NCBI RefSeq assembly: GCF_905220415.1
Contig: NC_059548.1
Span: 9,178,501 to 9,242,500, forward strand
Length of the DNA stretch: 64,000 nucleotides
DNA from: Colias croceus
Taxonomy: Eukaryota; Arthropoda; Insecta; Lepidoptera; Pieridae
Reading direction: 5' to 3'
In this document: positions 10,101 through 25,100 of the stretch, in pieces
How positions within the stretch are numbered: position 1 is the first letter of the stretch
How the letters are laid out: every line of letters begins with the position of its first letter
The notes under the pieces: model-generated
The model's input: only the letters and a program-made list of their open reading frames with translations
What the model was told of the DNA's origin: nothing
Databases searched by the model: none
Translations under genes and position numbers: made by a program

Positions 10101-13100
10101 AGGCATTACTATTGGCGGCTATGTTCGTAAAGCCGACAATATCACTGAAGTATAATAGACCATCTAAACACAACATGCACAAAAATACAATAAAACTCAA
10201 CTCACTTGTACAGCATGTTGAGCATATTGATGACTTCCATGGGCGTGCTGTTCGCGGCTATGTTGGTAAATCCCACAATATCACTAAAGTATATAGTGAC
10301 AGCGTCGAACGCCTCCGCGGGCACGGTGCGCTGCGCGCGGAGCCGGCGCAGCACGGGGAGGGGGAGCATGCGGGAGAGGAGCAAGTCGCTCTTCTGCTTT
10401 TCTGCTACTAGCTTTTGGGTACTTATTTCTATTGATTCTGTGAATTTCTGAAAAGATGTTTTTAAGAACGTTAAATATTGCAGCAGAACCTTTCAACACG
10501 TTTAGATCCTCTTGCCCGTGCTATTACTATTTCGTTGGAAACATTCGAGATATTAATAGCATGGGCAAGGGAAGTATGCAAGAGAGGTACTCCTGTACCT
10601 AAATCGCTTTTTTTGTTTATCTGCTACAAGTTTTCGAGTACTTATTTCTATTGATTCTGTGAATTTCTAAAAACGATATTTTTTATGATTGTTAAATATT
10701 GCAACAAAGTCTTTAAAAACACGCTTTACTACATCGGTAACATTCGAGATAATAAAGCTATACAATGGTGGATAAGGATGTGAAAAAAAAGTTTCTGCTT
10801 TTATCGCTTGCATTATTTCTCAATTCACAGTTAAAATTTTATGGACGTTCAGTTCAAATAACAGATATATAACAGATTTAATTAATTGAATATTTTTATG
10901 ACATTTTTCTTTAAAATTATTTTTTTTTATTGAACTTTTAATTAAAAAGAGCTCACCTGTATAGTATTTATAGTATATCTCAACAACAATATTAACAACG
11001 GTGAAACAAGAAGAACTAATATAAGAATAACGATCCCAAACACCAGAGTCTGCCTTGCTGACCACACTTCGCGGTTCACTGATGACCTGAAAATGGGAAA
11101 AAATAATATTGAACAGGATGATAAAAATAAGAGTGCAAAAGAGCTGTAAGTGTGCCCTCATGAAGTTCTTGTATGATAATAATAATAAGGTGTAAATAAG
11201 TAAAATGCAACACATTTAATACGACTATATTTAAACTTTTATTTGAACTTTTATCGTGGACATCATACAACAAATCAAATAATAGAACTCCTCATTATTG
11301 AAGAATTCTTTATCGGGGTTGGAAAAAAATTTAGTGTAACATTTTTTCGTAACGCGTGACATTTTTCCGTTACGCGCCATCTTTTTCTTATCCCTACCAC
11401 GCGTGATTCGACGTATTTCTGTAAAGTTGTATATAGTAAATTTTTTTTTGAAGAATAAGGTCATAAAGAATTTTCACTTCTTACTTGTGTACATAGTGAT
11501 AAAAAAAATAAAAAATTTTTTTACATTCAATTCCCTTAGTTACAACAAGCCTCAACGAGGATTACATTACATTATTTAACAAGTAAAGTTTGCTTACCGT
11601 ACATAACTCCACAGATCCAACTGAACAGTCCGGAGACGATCCAAGTGGTTCAATGCCGTCTCTAGGTGATACTGCTCTGTGCCCTCTTCGTTAAACTTAA
11701 ATCCCTCTTGCGATTTATAACTGAAAGTCAATGTGTTTTGTTGTTAGTATTAATTAAAAAATAAAAAATAGCACGGGCTTAATACTAAGTGCTTAGTGTT
11801 TGGCACCGACTTCAAACCTATTTAATAAATAGCACATAAAAATAATATGTAGTAATTAATAATATCAAATCTTTTTTATTTCTTACTTTTCCGTTTTTGA
11901 AGTCGGTTGTTTTTAACGCAGTTATTTTTATTTAATACTTTTTAGTGTATTTTTCAATACGAATCAAACGAGCCCAAACTCGATAAAGTTGAGTCAATAT
12001 ATTACTGAGTTCCTATGGCCACCTTCCCATTTCATCATCAGATCAGCTCCATGTCATGATAATGTTTCATCGCTATCCAATTTACATTCGTATACAAAAT
12101 TTCAGCTCAATCGGTTACCGGGAAGTGAATCAAAGTTACTTGCTACATTGAAATTAAGTCATCGAGTACAGACAAAAATGCTCATAAAATAAAAACTACT
12201 AGGCCTAGCCGAATAAAATTTTTATGGGACCAATTCGACACTATCCCGCATCGAACAAAAAAAGAATCACGTAAATCGGTTCAGAAACCTCGGAGTAATC
12301 GGTGTACATACATAAAAAAAAAAAAAAAATATATATATATACCGGCCGAATTGATAACCTCCTCCTTTTTTTTGAAGTCGGTTAAAAATGGGTATTATTG
12401 CGAATAACGACAGTATTACGATACAAAATTAACTACGAAATGAAAGAAAAAGCCTGATTACCCGATATAACAATTCATATTAATACTATGCTTATAAAGA
12501 ACGAGCGCACTTTAAGTAGATAACTAAAGAAAAACTAACGATAACAAACGACAAGTAAAAGCTGTATTGGTACTGTAATTTATAGAAATTATGAAATTTA
12601 AAATTTAGAGAATGCATTTGTAAAATATGTACTGCAAAGAAAGATTAAAAGTAAAATATGTACTGTAAATTTGACGAGAACACGTCGAGTGAGAGAAATA
12701 CAAGTTAATAATAGTCGTAATTTATGGAGAAAGGACTAAAGAAAAGCGCGGGAACAACTACACAAAACCAACAACGAGAATCTTAGAGAGTCCTCGAAAA
12801 TTTAAAACTTCACAAGCTACAATATTTGTTGACATACACTATTATAGTCCTTAAAAAGTCTTGCGTTTGTAGAATTTTATTAAAAAGGAGTTTAGAGCTA
12901 GCGCGCAAGAGCAACTTTTGTCTCCGCAACTATTTTGTCTCTCCCATCAACTCTATGGGCTAGTTAGATAAAGTGCGCGCACGTAGAGACGCAACTCCCC
13001 ATAGAGTTGATGGGAGATACAAAATAGTTGCAGAGACAAAAGTTGCTCTTGCGCGCTAGCTCTTAAGATAAAACATTTTCACAATTATAATATCACTTAA

Positions 13101-16100
13101 GTAATATACTATAATTATATTAATTTATAATTATGTATGTATTATGAATAGCTCTTAATTACTAGGTACCTATATAAACATTATTTCAGGTAAACTTTGG
13201 CACACTATTTTAAGTCTCTCGTTAAGTCTATACGCTAATTACTTAAATCTATTATTACATCATCTATTTATTGCCGTTTTATTTGTAAAAAAATAACACG
13301 GTAAAAAGTGAAACAAGCAAACGCATATTTAACAACGTAATAGCATATTCAAACAGGAAAAACGTTGCAATTTATGTTTGATATTTCCCTTGCAGGTGCG
13401 ATATTGTCTTCCCAGCGAAGGGCAATTAGTCATACATATTTTTAATAATCTGTCTAGATCTTTAGATTAGAAGGAACTTCTAGATTCAAAAATGTGAGCC
13501 AAGGTTTGATTCCTTTATTTTTGACGCATACAGAGAAAATCTAACTTGTGGCTTTATACACTACCTACCTTACTATGTAATATGTATTTGTATACGATAT
13601 GAAACTTCTGTGTCATGGGGTAACCAACCTTCCTCGAAACGGATGGAGTATATATTTTCATTGCAGAACATGTTTAGGATCCTAGCAAAAGCTGTTTGTG
13701 ACACTGTTATGTTATTATTATTACTTCAAAGTCAGTATCATTATTTATAAATATAGTCAGTGTCACAGGATATAATTATTATATAGGTAACATTACATAA
13801 TATTAAATATCGTTAGTGTAGTGATAGGTCAGGACCATGGGGACCGTTTGGAAATCCAAACGGAATTCCTTACTAATAGCTAGCGTATAATTTTATTTTA
13901 TTATTTTGTAAATTCCATGCAATGTTGTAATAATCTATTATCGACGTTAATCTACTCGTTTATTTGCATATTCTATGTATTTCTAATCCGTGGGTATTCT
14001 CTAACTTACCCTTATTAGTGTCATATTTCGTATTCAATATTTTGAATAACTCAACATTTCGCTTTTCATCTACCTAAATATTAAATCTTTGATCTAAGTA
14101 GTATATTAAAGAGCCGTATCTATAACAGCTTTTAAATCATTTTGTGGTGACACTTTTGTATTATTCTTCTTGTTGTAAGTCTTTTACGCTTCTAAAAGTT
14201 TTCTTGTATAGGTATCCAAGTCTATGTATGTATAGGTATCCAAGATACAATGACGTATGTGTATAATCCAAAAGTATTCTTATTCAATAAAATAAAATAA
14301 TAAATCGTAGATATTTAAATATTAACGTGGAATCGAATCTTGTATTTTTTTAAAGTGAAACTTTTATTAAATCGTCTCAAACTTTTTTGTCTGTGTAGCG
14401 CATGTCGCGTGACGCACGATCCGTACGATAATTATCGTACAAATACGATAATTTTTAGTTAAGTCTAGTGTGAAAAAAAGTTTCACTTTTACCGTGATTT
14501 CATAAAACCACACAACATTTTTATTGTTCATCAAATAAACAAAAATACAAAGCAACACTATATACTGACCTTAACAACACATCTTCTAACACATCAACAT
14601 CCAAATTCTCTAACTTAAGGTACTGTTTCGTAGACTCTAAATATTCCATAGATAATTTCAAATGTAACTGTGTCACAAAGTTTTTTGTTTGAGCATCTAC
14701 CACTATTGGTTGAAGGAACGCCATTGACAGTTCCTCTCTTGTCTTCAGTATCTCGTAACAGGCTGTTAACTGTCTGGAAATGAAATAATATTGGATTAAT
14801 AACTAGAATAACAAAACATATAGACAACTAGATAGCTGCACCCCGCGGTTTACCCGCAGTACTCCGCTCCTGTTGGTCTACCTCGATAAATGGGCTGTCT
14901 AACACCGAAATATTTTTTCAAATAGAACCAGTAGTTCCTGAGATTAGCGCGTAATCAAACTCTTCGGCTTTATAATAATATTATAAGTACAGACGTACTA
15001 GCTTTTCGCCCGTGACTTCGCCCGCATAGTCATAGGAATTTGATACACCACCGTGGATATAAGTCTCTGACACTCTTTAGCCTTTAAATTTAAAACTGAA
15101 ATATCATATCATTAAATCGATCCGTTGCAACATGAAGGAAAGACAAGTATAAAACAAGTTTTCGTATTTTTAGTGTTAAATACTCCCACTTTCTGTCGCA
15201 ACTCGCAATGTCAGCTCATCTAAGACGACGACTAAATATACAAAACTACTAAACCTACTTTTACATTATTAAGTACCCATTTTTACGCATACTGAACTAA
15301 AAGATTGAATGACAAACTATTATGCAAGTGGACTATGAAAATTATGTCCTATTTCATACAAAGCTGACCATTACCATCACTATTGTAATCGAATTTCCGT
15401 CGAATGTTCCAGAAGATTCATTAGGATTTAGTTCGATAGTAAATCCCTTGTTAATTAACATGCCATACATTCTGGGTATTTAGTAACATTGTCTCGTGAC
15501 CTTTGTAGAAACGGAACAGACATGTTTTGAAGATCTTAACTCTATACATCTTCTAATATATAAAAATCAATGCCACTTTTCGTTGTAATTCCATAACTCG
15601 AGAACGGCTGAACCGATTTCGATAATTCTTTTTTTATTATATTCCTTGAAGTACGAGGATGGTTCTTATGTAGAGAAAACGTTAATATGTACCACGGGCG
15701 AAGCCGGGGCGGACCGCTAGTATATTATATAATGCAAGTTAAACGTTGGAAACTTCGTCTTCCCGGAATACATGATGGTGTACGTAATCTATACTAATAC
15801 ATATTATAAAGCTGAAGAGTTTGTTTGTTTGAACGCGCTAATCTCGGGAACTACTGGTCCGATTTGAAAAATTATTTCGATGTTAGATAGCTAATTTATC
15901 GAGGAAGGCTATAGACTATCACGCTAAGACCAACAGGACCGGAGCCACGGGTGTGAAACAGCGCGGAGCAGCTAGTTTTAAAATAAAACCAACCTAAGAT
16001 TTGCTGCTAATGAAGCCCTCAAGAATCATGTGGAGCAATTAATAATTTAAATCATCATCGTTTATAATGACCTAAACTAACAATACAAGAAATAATCAAA

Positions 16101-19100
16101 TAAATCATTGAATAACTTCGTGATCCGTAAGGATCCGTCCTATTCGTACAATTTTATCGGAAATCAAATAATCTTTAGGAAAATAAGTTAAAACGTCTAT
16201 CATATTATGCAATGCAGCTTAACAATTTGGTAGAAAGAACATTTTGGTACTATACCTACGTTTAAAATTTTCTATTGCAAAAATCTCTTTCTGAATTAAA
16301 AATAGAGGAATTTGTAATCAGAATAAAGAATCGCATTCAAAGCTCGTTTACAAACGCCACTGGAGTTTCAAACGTAAGCTCAATTATACTTTAGGTATTC
16401 AATTTAAAAAATTCTCATTTTTCTAATTTTAGGAAATAAAGTTATAATTTCTCAAAGTGAACTTATACATTGATTGGATAAAAACCCTCAATGGAATAGA
16501 ACAATCATATTTTATACGTTGCATGGTTAAATTCATATTTAATGTATTGCAGAATGTTCAGCGTCATGATAAATGACATATTATGGTATTTTTCGCATAA
16601 AAGTAAGGATTTTTTAAATATAATTTACACCGCTATGTGTTGTGAAACGAAGGTAAGTTATATTACAAAGAGAAAGTCAAATTTCGACCACCGAGTGATC
16701 TTCTTGACTGACCGGTTGGCTTGGTTGGTAGTGGCCTTGCCTCCCAAGCCAGAGGTCGTGGGTTCGATTCCCAACCGGGGCAATAATTTGTGTGATGAAC
16801 ATAGATGTTTGCTCTGTGTCTGGGTGTTATTTATCTATATAAGTATTTATTTAAAATTATATATTATGTATGTTTATCAGCCATCTGGTTTCCATAACAC
16901 AAGCGAAAGCTTAGTATGGGATCAGATCGTGCCGTGTGTGAAAATTGTCCTGAAATATTTATTAATTAATTTATTATTTATTCTTTAACTAGCTGTGCCC
17001 CTCGGTTTTTCCCGTATTGCTCTGCTCCTGCTGCTCTTAGCGTGATGGCATAATAAAAATTATAGCCTGCCTTTCTCGATAAATGTGCCATCTAACATAG
17101 AAATAATTTTTCAAATTGGACCAGAAGTTCCTGAGATTAGCGGGCTCAAACAAACTCTTCATCTTTATAATATTAAGTAAAGATGATATTCATCTTCATC
17201 TTTATATAATGCTTTAAATATTATAGCCCTTATCTTGACTACTGGTATTTAAATTCTAACAAGCATCCTTTTATATTCCCGTCAACACCACTATTTTATT
17301 ACAAAGCTGGAGTACATTCTGAACTTTTTCGAGTATCTTTAAGAAAATAGTTCAGCACTTACACTTAACCTTAATAGAAATTTGTTCCAAAACACACGAG
17401 TTCGTCTCTAATCAAAAACTTTGGTAATTCCGTTACTATTTGTTTGATGAATGGCCCAAATCACTGGCCGTTCATCATTTTGTGACGCAATGCAAAATAT
17501 ACCCTTTGGAATTGGCAATAGAATTGATTGTTGAAGAGCTATTATTGTATTGTGTGAGGTGTCAATGTATGCCTATTTCGGATAAAACATACCTACTGTG
17601 GATTGTTCAGTGCTATAGAAGAGATTGGTGTTCCGATCAAAAGGAGATATAGGATAAAGGTAGAGTTGAAAAAGTAAGTACTTTATTAAGGTCTAGACCA
17701 CCGTGAGCTTTCTCATAAAATATTCAAAATTTGAATGCATAACTGAAAAATTAAAAATAGTCATATAAAGTTAAAAATATTTTTTACACTTATTAACGAT
17801 TTGCCAAAAATAGGTCACGTAAGTATCTTAGAGTCTTTATTTTTGAATCCAATTGTACCCTCATAGTTATTGTGATCATAAACTTAAGCTTCTTAGGTAC
17901 TCATAACATACTGTCAAGTACATTCCACTAAAAGACCTTACCAATATTTCTGCTCCCTACGAATCACAATATGTTAACAAAATAAAGGTCAGATCGCTAT
18001 CAAAATGTAAGCAATCTGCTGGAATTCGGGATAAGAACCCTGTTCGAGATTGTTTGGGAAACACAATAGCTCTGTTGAAATTGAAAAGAACTATTTTTAA
18101 TGCAGTCCTTTTTACCCGCCTGCGAAAGGAGGGTTATGTTTTTCGAGTGCATGTGTGTCTTCTTTGGCACGCTCTACAACCCAAACCACTAACCGCAAAT
18201 AATTCAACTCCTGCGTTAAATAATTATTTTTCAACAAATACTAAACAGCCTTCATATTATGGTCAGAATCTGGCAAAATTAAGGCATTAGCTTTTAAGCA
18301 TGAAAAAAAACGTAAAAATCGGTTCACCTAGTCGAAAGTTTCGAGGTAATAAACCCAAAAAAGTACAGTCGAATTGAGGATCTCCTTTTATTGAAGTTAG
18401 TTGAAAGTGAAGTTCCGCACTTCTCATTTAAATAAAGTGTTTCTTTAACAACCGCGTTAACTATTTAAAATGAACCATCAGTACTTTATTCAAAGACTCA
18501 GTTCCCTCGTTAATTTCTTGTTCAATAGTTTTAAACCAAAGTTCTTGATACTTTGGATGAATTTCTTAAATATAAACTTTTCCCCGTAGTAACTATATTT
18601 AAAGTTGTTTTCCGTCTGTATCGAGTTAATTGAGAATTATGCTTAATTTAGTTTTTGTGCCTGTTATCTCTGACATGATATAAAAATAAAAAAAGATATG
18701 TGGTACTCGGGGACTGCCGCGGTAAAGCTATTGCATGCTATGCCTTCAAGCCACACCTCCGCCCGTCGGAGTGGCGTGGCGTGGCGTGAGGTTTTTTCGT
18801 TACGGAATTTCTCGATTCAGTCCCCGCGCTCAAGGCCCGCGATAGAAGCTATGCAATAGCTTAATAATTTATCGCGGTAAAAGTACACTGTCCGCGGAAT
18901 TGTCGTACAGCTACAAATCCAGCGGATGGGCGTTCTTGTGAATGGTGGCCATTACACTCTCCAGTCACAAAAATCACGATTACAGATAGCTCCGTTTCGA
19001 TGCAAAAGAAAGACAAACAAACAACATCACTATTGTTTTTCAAATTTGGTTAAACTTTACGTCCTTTACAGTTTTAAAAACTTACGTACATACATTTTAA

Positions 19101-22100
19101 GTGTACACTTTTCCTGTTAAAACCACTATCATAAACATCCTTTGACGTCAAACTTTGGAATGAAAACACGTAGTCAAAATGTGTACAACATGGCTACCTC
19201 AAAAGTGAAGTCAAGTGTAAACACATAAATTTGAGAAAACAGAAAATATCTCATAAAATATTCGGTAGCCGGAACAAAGGCAAGAATCCCCTGAATGTAC
19301 ACAACCGTATAAATTTTGGAAGCGACGAAATGTGCAATTCAGTTTAAAGTTTGCTTGCTATTTTGAACAATTAAAATAATGGCTTCTGAAATAGAGTCTG
19401 TTTTGTGCTGATTTTACTATTTACGCGTTAATTTAGTTGCTATTGGCATCTTAAACCTTGTTACATTTTAAAAACAAAACAAAATACTTCAGGAAAACAA
19501 CACTAGTAAAATTTACTTGATCGTGATTTACCTATTGAAACTTTATTTTTTAAAGACGAAAAATATGTAATAACTAGCTATTCCCCGCGGTTTCACCAGC
19601 ATTGCTCTGCTCCTGTTGGTCTTAGCGTGATGATATATAGCCTATCGCCTTCCTCGATAAATGGGCTATCTAACATCGAAATAATTTTTCAAATCGGACC
19701 AGTAGTTCTTGAGATTAGCGCGTTCAAACAAACAAACAATCAAACAAACTCTTCAGCTTTATTATATTAGTATAGATATAATAATATGTGTAAACAAGGT
19801 GTAAACAAAGACAACTTACAACTAGTAGTAGTTATAACCACAACATAACAAATTAATGCCTGAATTTCATAAACAATTGACTTTACCGTAAATATCTTTA
19901 GATTACTTACTATAAATAGCTTTTTGGTGAATGGACGTATACATAAAAGGGCTCATTCATGAACCACGTCACTCGTGTATCATGCGATAAAATGTTACAT
20001 CCGTTTCATATATTTGTTTTATACATATATTATAGGTAAACAAACTGACTGACTGTCAGTCTGTTCGTTATAAACTAAAAATTTACTGCACCGATTTTCA
20101 TTCTGTTTTCACAAATGAGTAGCGGGATTCTATAGAAAAGTTTTTTATCGTTTGAGTGAAAGCTAGTCTTTAAATTGAATGTACAATTCCTTATTTTTAT
20201 AAATATAACAACACATTGAACGAAAATAAACACCATCAATAAGTCTAGTTTCAAAGCCATTATTGACGAGAAAGTAGAAACCAATTAGAGGGCATTAAGT
20301 TTTAAACGCGAGGCAATTTGTTGAAAAAATAACTTCTTATGTTTCACAGCGTCCGCGTCCTTTAGTAATGTGAGAGACGCGTTGTTAGCGCGCATCAGAG
20401 CGCTAACTATCGCCACGCTATGACGTCAAATTGTGTTGTACAGATACCGTCAAACAGAGGCATATCGCTTTGAGCCGTGCTGAGTTTACGGTCTTTCTGA
20501 CAATGCTAAATGTTTGGTCACATAGGACGTTTACTTAGCGCGAGTTAGAGCGCTAACCTGAAGCCGCGCTATGACGCCGGTATGTACCACACTCCATTGG
20601 TTTTGCCAGATAAATAGCGTACTTAGCGAGCATCAGAGCCTTGGATCTCACAATTGTACATGAAGGCGTGGAGTCAGGTTAGCGTGCTACTTACACGTTC
20701 TATATGGCAATGCCTTCTATAGTATTATGTCACTTCGCATAGAGCAGCACAAGTTTAGAGCTCTCACGTACACTTAAAAATGCGTTCTCTCTGACATGGT
20801 CATTATCTTATAAAATCTCACGAGGCCGCAAAAGCAATGTTCCTTAAATAACAGCAATATTGTTAGATGTTTCTTTTGCGATTATTCTGAACGGTCGTAA
20901 ATCTGAATTAAAAATTAAATCCTGTTCTCCTATTTTTATTTTTCATTTTGGTGGTGATGACTTTGATGTAAACCCATCTTTAACAGGAATAAGGTTTAAA
21001 GGATTCAATTCTCAATTGTGTTATATTATTTATATTTAGGCGCCGTGAATGAGAGCTATATTTTAAATTTAACGTGTGTATGTGTTATTTTCGCAAAGAG
21101 AAAGTTAAAGGGGATTGACTGAAGATAATACATATATACCAACATACATTTAAATATCATATTGCGCATTTTCGCTAGAAACATGAAATACAATTTACAT
21201 TGCACACTAGAATATTAAAAAAAATGCATTTAATTAAACTCCACCTCCAAGTTATGCGTTCAACAATATTTTAGCCGCAATGTCATATCCAACACGAATT
21301 TCTACGTTAATTACTTGTTTCGTTATGTTATATTAAATTTTGTTGTTTTTGATGTCGATATTAAATGTGTTGTTGTGTAGTTACAGGCCGTTAATGAAAA
21401 GCTCGTAATTAAATTATGTTTAAAGATTGATAATTGTTACTATAAAATTATTCACTTTTCGGTGGTCATTATCGCCATTATATTATTATATTCAACAAAT
21501 CCATACTAATATTATAAATGCGAAAGTAACTCTGTCTGTCAGTCTGTCTGTTACTCAATCACGCCTAAACTACTGAACCAATTTGCATGAAATTTGGTAC
21601 GGAGATATTTTGATACCCGAGAAAGGACATAGGCTACATTTTATTGCGAAATATGTACCACGGGCGAAGCCGGGGCGAACCTCTAGTATATAATAAATTA
21701 ATATAGCAGTCATTTATCACAAACATTTAAATCTTTTGATAAGAAGCAAACTTCATAGAGCAAACATATTTTGAAAATAACTTGAAGATTACAATTATAA
21801 TGGTTAATACAAAAATTTATTTTTTGTTTTATTTATTTTACATTAAAATTATATATCTATATTTGGAAGTGAAACTTCTTTATGACCTTATTTTTCAAAA
21901 AAATAATTTACTATATGCAACTTGTGATGCAACTTTACAGAAATATGTCGAATCACGCGTGGTAGGGATAAGAAAAAGATGGCGCGTAGCGGAAAAATGT
22001 CACGCGTAACGAAAAAATGTTACACTTAATTTTTTTCCAACCCCGATAAAGAAGTTTCACTTCAATAATAAAAACTCTCTCACCTCCATATATTAGAAGA

Positions 22101-25100
22101 AGTAGCTTTAACACTCCCCATTATATGCAGCAGAAGAACTGAATTGATTTGATCGTACACTGACGCTTGGCTTAGTTGCTCCGGCTTTTCCGACTTCCTG
22201 AAACATAACATAAGTACCTATAGATAATATAAAACATTATCTACTATAAATTTCTCGAGTCGCGGTGTTTGTAGTTCCTCCGAAACGGCTTGACCGATTC
22301 AAATGAAATGTCTGAGAATCGGACATCTATTTTTCATACCCCTAAGTGATAAGAGGAAAAGAACAACGTTTGTCGAGACAGCTTGTACTAGTAAAACGTA
22401 TTTTGTTTCGTATATTTATTAAACTATACTATACTATACTTCAAAATATTATCAAAGTAACGATACACTTTTTATTGAATTTATGTTAATTTAATCAGAA
22501 ACCGTAGAGTTATTGCTAGCTCTAGTTTTAGAACTGTAATTGGCTATGTAAAACATACTATATAGACGTATTTATTTAGTGGTCGGAGATTGTCTATAAG
22601 TCCTCTTCACAATGGCCAGCGTTGGCCCAACAAATCTGTGCCTCCAGTGAATAAGGGAGTAAGACGAGTTATTCCCTTTGGTTTTTATTGCACCATTGGA
22701 TTCAGCTCGTCAAAATACACAACATATCAAAAGGTCATATCTCTAGCTGCATCCTAACCCAGTTTTTCGAATGACCCAAACGGTATAAGTAGGGTGTGAT
22801 AAACGGTATAAGTTACCTTATCCATCATTTTAGGCAATCGCAAAGGAACTATTCGTCTCGAGTCAAAATAACCCACGAACACAAAGACATATGTGTAGTT
22901 ATACTTTTTGAATAAAGACTTAATTCATTTTGTTCCATCCGTGCCAACACTATTTTAGTATAAACGCATTTGTGTCATTTTTCTAACATGAGCATAAAGG
23001 AACAACTCTTAGTGTCATTGGTTCAAGTGACGACATGAGACAGTTTTGCATTAATGCCGTGTTACTATTGGTCCATTTGAATACTGCACGGAAACAACGG
23101 ACACTATTCCTTTTTGCTTAATAATATTTTTCAATCTTTTTTTATTTATCAGTTAACTTGGGATACTAATAATATTTCTATGGAAATTAACTATTTTTTG
23201 CAATAGATATTAAAAATACAGTTTTAATTAACACATTAAGTGCTAATATTATACTCCTTGTTTATATATAAGTACACAGAACGATAATTGAGTCATCTAA
23301 AAAAAGCCAACAAAAATGTTAAACTTATATTTTCTTCTTATATTTGGGTAAGTTTTATAAAAAATAACTAGTTTTTAATCTTTTTTTTTAATCTAACTAC
23401 AATAATACTATAATTATAGACGCATAGAAAAAAAAAATTATAACCAGTCTTGACAATTATGAATATTGTGTTCTCTCTCTAGCCACTGTAATTTGCCTTT
23501 TTATAGGAAAAAAATCCGCAATATCGAAACTATTTTGGTCCTGCATTATCGTAAACATATTATGGATACTCTGATACCATATATTTTGAAAAAATTTGGA
23601 TATTGTCACGTAGAGTCTCTTCAAGTCGTATTTGCATCCAAGGCACCTTCAAATCTGTGCTTAATTTTTTCATAAAATCTCTGCGGCTCATTGTTTTTTC
23701 TTTATTTATCTATATTATTTTGATATTATAAGATATAGAAATTGTTAAAATTCCATATCATGCCGTAAAATATTGCCACTGACCACCTATAACTTTCCCT
23801 GTAAGGTAACTGAACATACCTACAAGAATATGGTTTTCGAGCTTCTCTTATCTCTTAATAGTGCTTGTATCCTCATTGTATAACCACCATGACATATTCG
23901 GTTTTTCTCCAGACAACATTTTCAGCCACCCAATCCTCTTGCTTGGAGTCCAAATCCAGCGGAGGACAATAATCGTCATTTACTAAAATTGAAGGTTTTT
24001 CGTCCTAGTGTTAAAGTTTTCTGGATCCTATTTTATACTCAATATATAGTATATAATACTATATCATGTAAAACGTGACTTGGAAAAAAAATATTCAAAT
24101 AAATCAACACAAAATAATTTTTTTAAAAAATCGTAAAAGTTACGAAAAGCCCAATTATACGTCAAAATGACGTACAACATCCTCTTTACTACAAAATGGC
24201 GGAATTTACTTGGATGAGCCAACTATGTACTGCTAGGTCTCGACGGCTAATGAGTTGTTTCTGGATTTCGAAGCGATTCGATGGTAAATATAGAAAAGAC
24301 AAAGTTATTTCGCCGCGGTGTACATTAAATTTACGTAGATTGGACTTCTAGGGCTAAATGCATAAACACCTAAATGTTGTTTTGTTTTTATTATATCTAA
24401 TAACGATAAAAAATCCGTTGATTTTATTCGTTTTTCAAACTACGTGCGTGGTTGTTCCACTAAAAGGCCTCAATTGAGTCATAAAGTACACAAATTTCAA
24501 GCATAATAAGTCGCATCATTTCTATAAAACCAAAACTGGCAATAATATAAGTCATGTTATGCGACTATGAACATAGTGCATTAGGGCATAAGTCGTTATA
24601 TTGCAAAGAACAAAAAAAAAATTATGTGAATACATTGAGTTATTCCATGAAGTACTCGTTCATAAGGCCACAACTACAAAAAAACACGAAAAAAGTATAT
24701 TTATGGGGTTGTTACAATATCTGTTCATATGTAAAACTAAAGTCTAACATCATATCTTACCCATACAAGCTTAAAAATTTGAAGTTATAAAGATTTAGTG
24801 TTGATATATAGTTTTTTGTCTCTCCTGAAAAGTGCTGTTTTTGAGTTATTCCCTTATTCACTGGAGGCACAGAAATGATCGTCGATGTTAGCCGCCATCA
24901 TGATTATGAATAAACATCTACAATGACGGCCAATCATAGACATTTAGGCGCTCTACACTATCGTCATTGCCTCTACTCTCCCAACGTTGCCCATTGTGAA
25001 GATGGCCCATAGGAGATTTTTAATATCAACTAACGAATTTCATACTTACACCATATCCAAAACATCTCGTCGAAAGTTACTGCATGTAATATAAAAATAT

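Noticed and set aside
9733..10199. mutually exclusive alternative exons
   Set aside because: The extra copies lack the first half of the exon and an in-frame acceptor, and at least one copy is frameshifted.
10112..10451. two plus-strand frames of 81-99 residues over exon 10
   Set aside because: They are antisense shadows of the repeated cyclase exon, open because of its GC-rich codons.
14367..14558. 63-residue minus open frame after exon 7
   Set aside because: It reads through the intron and the type III MITE; the donor at 14569 ends the real exon.
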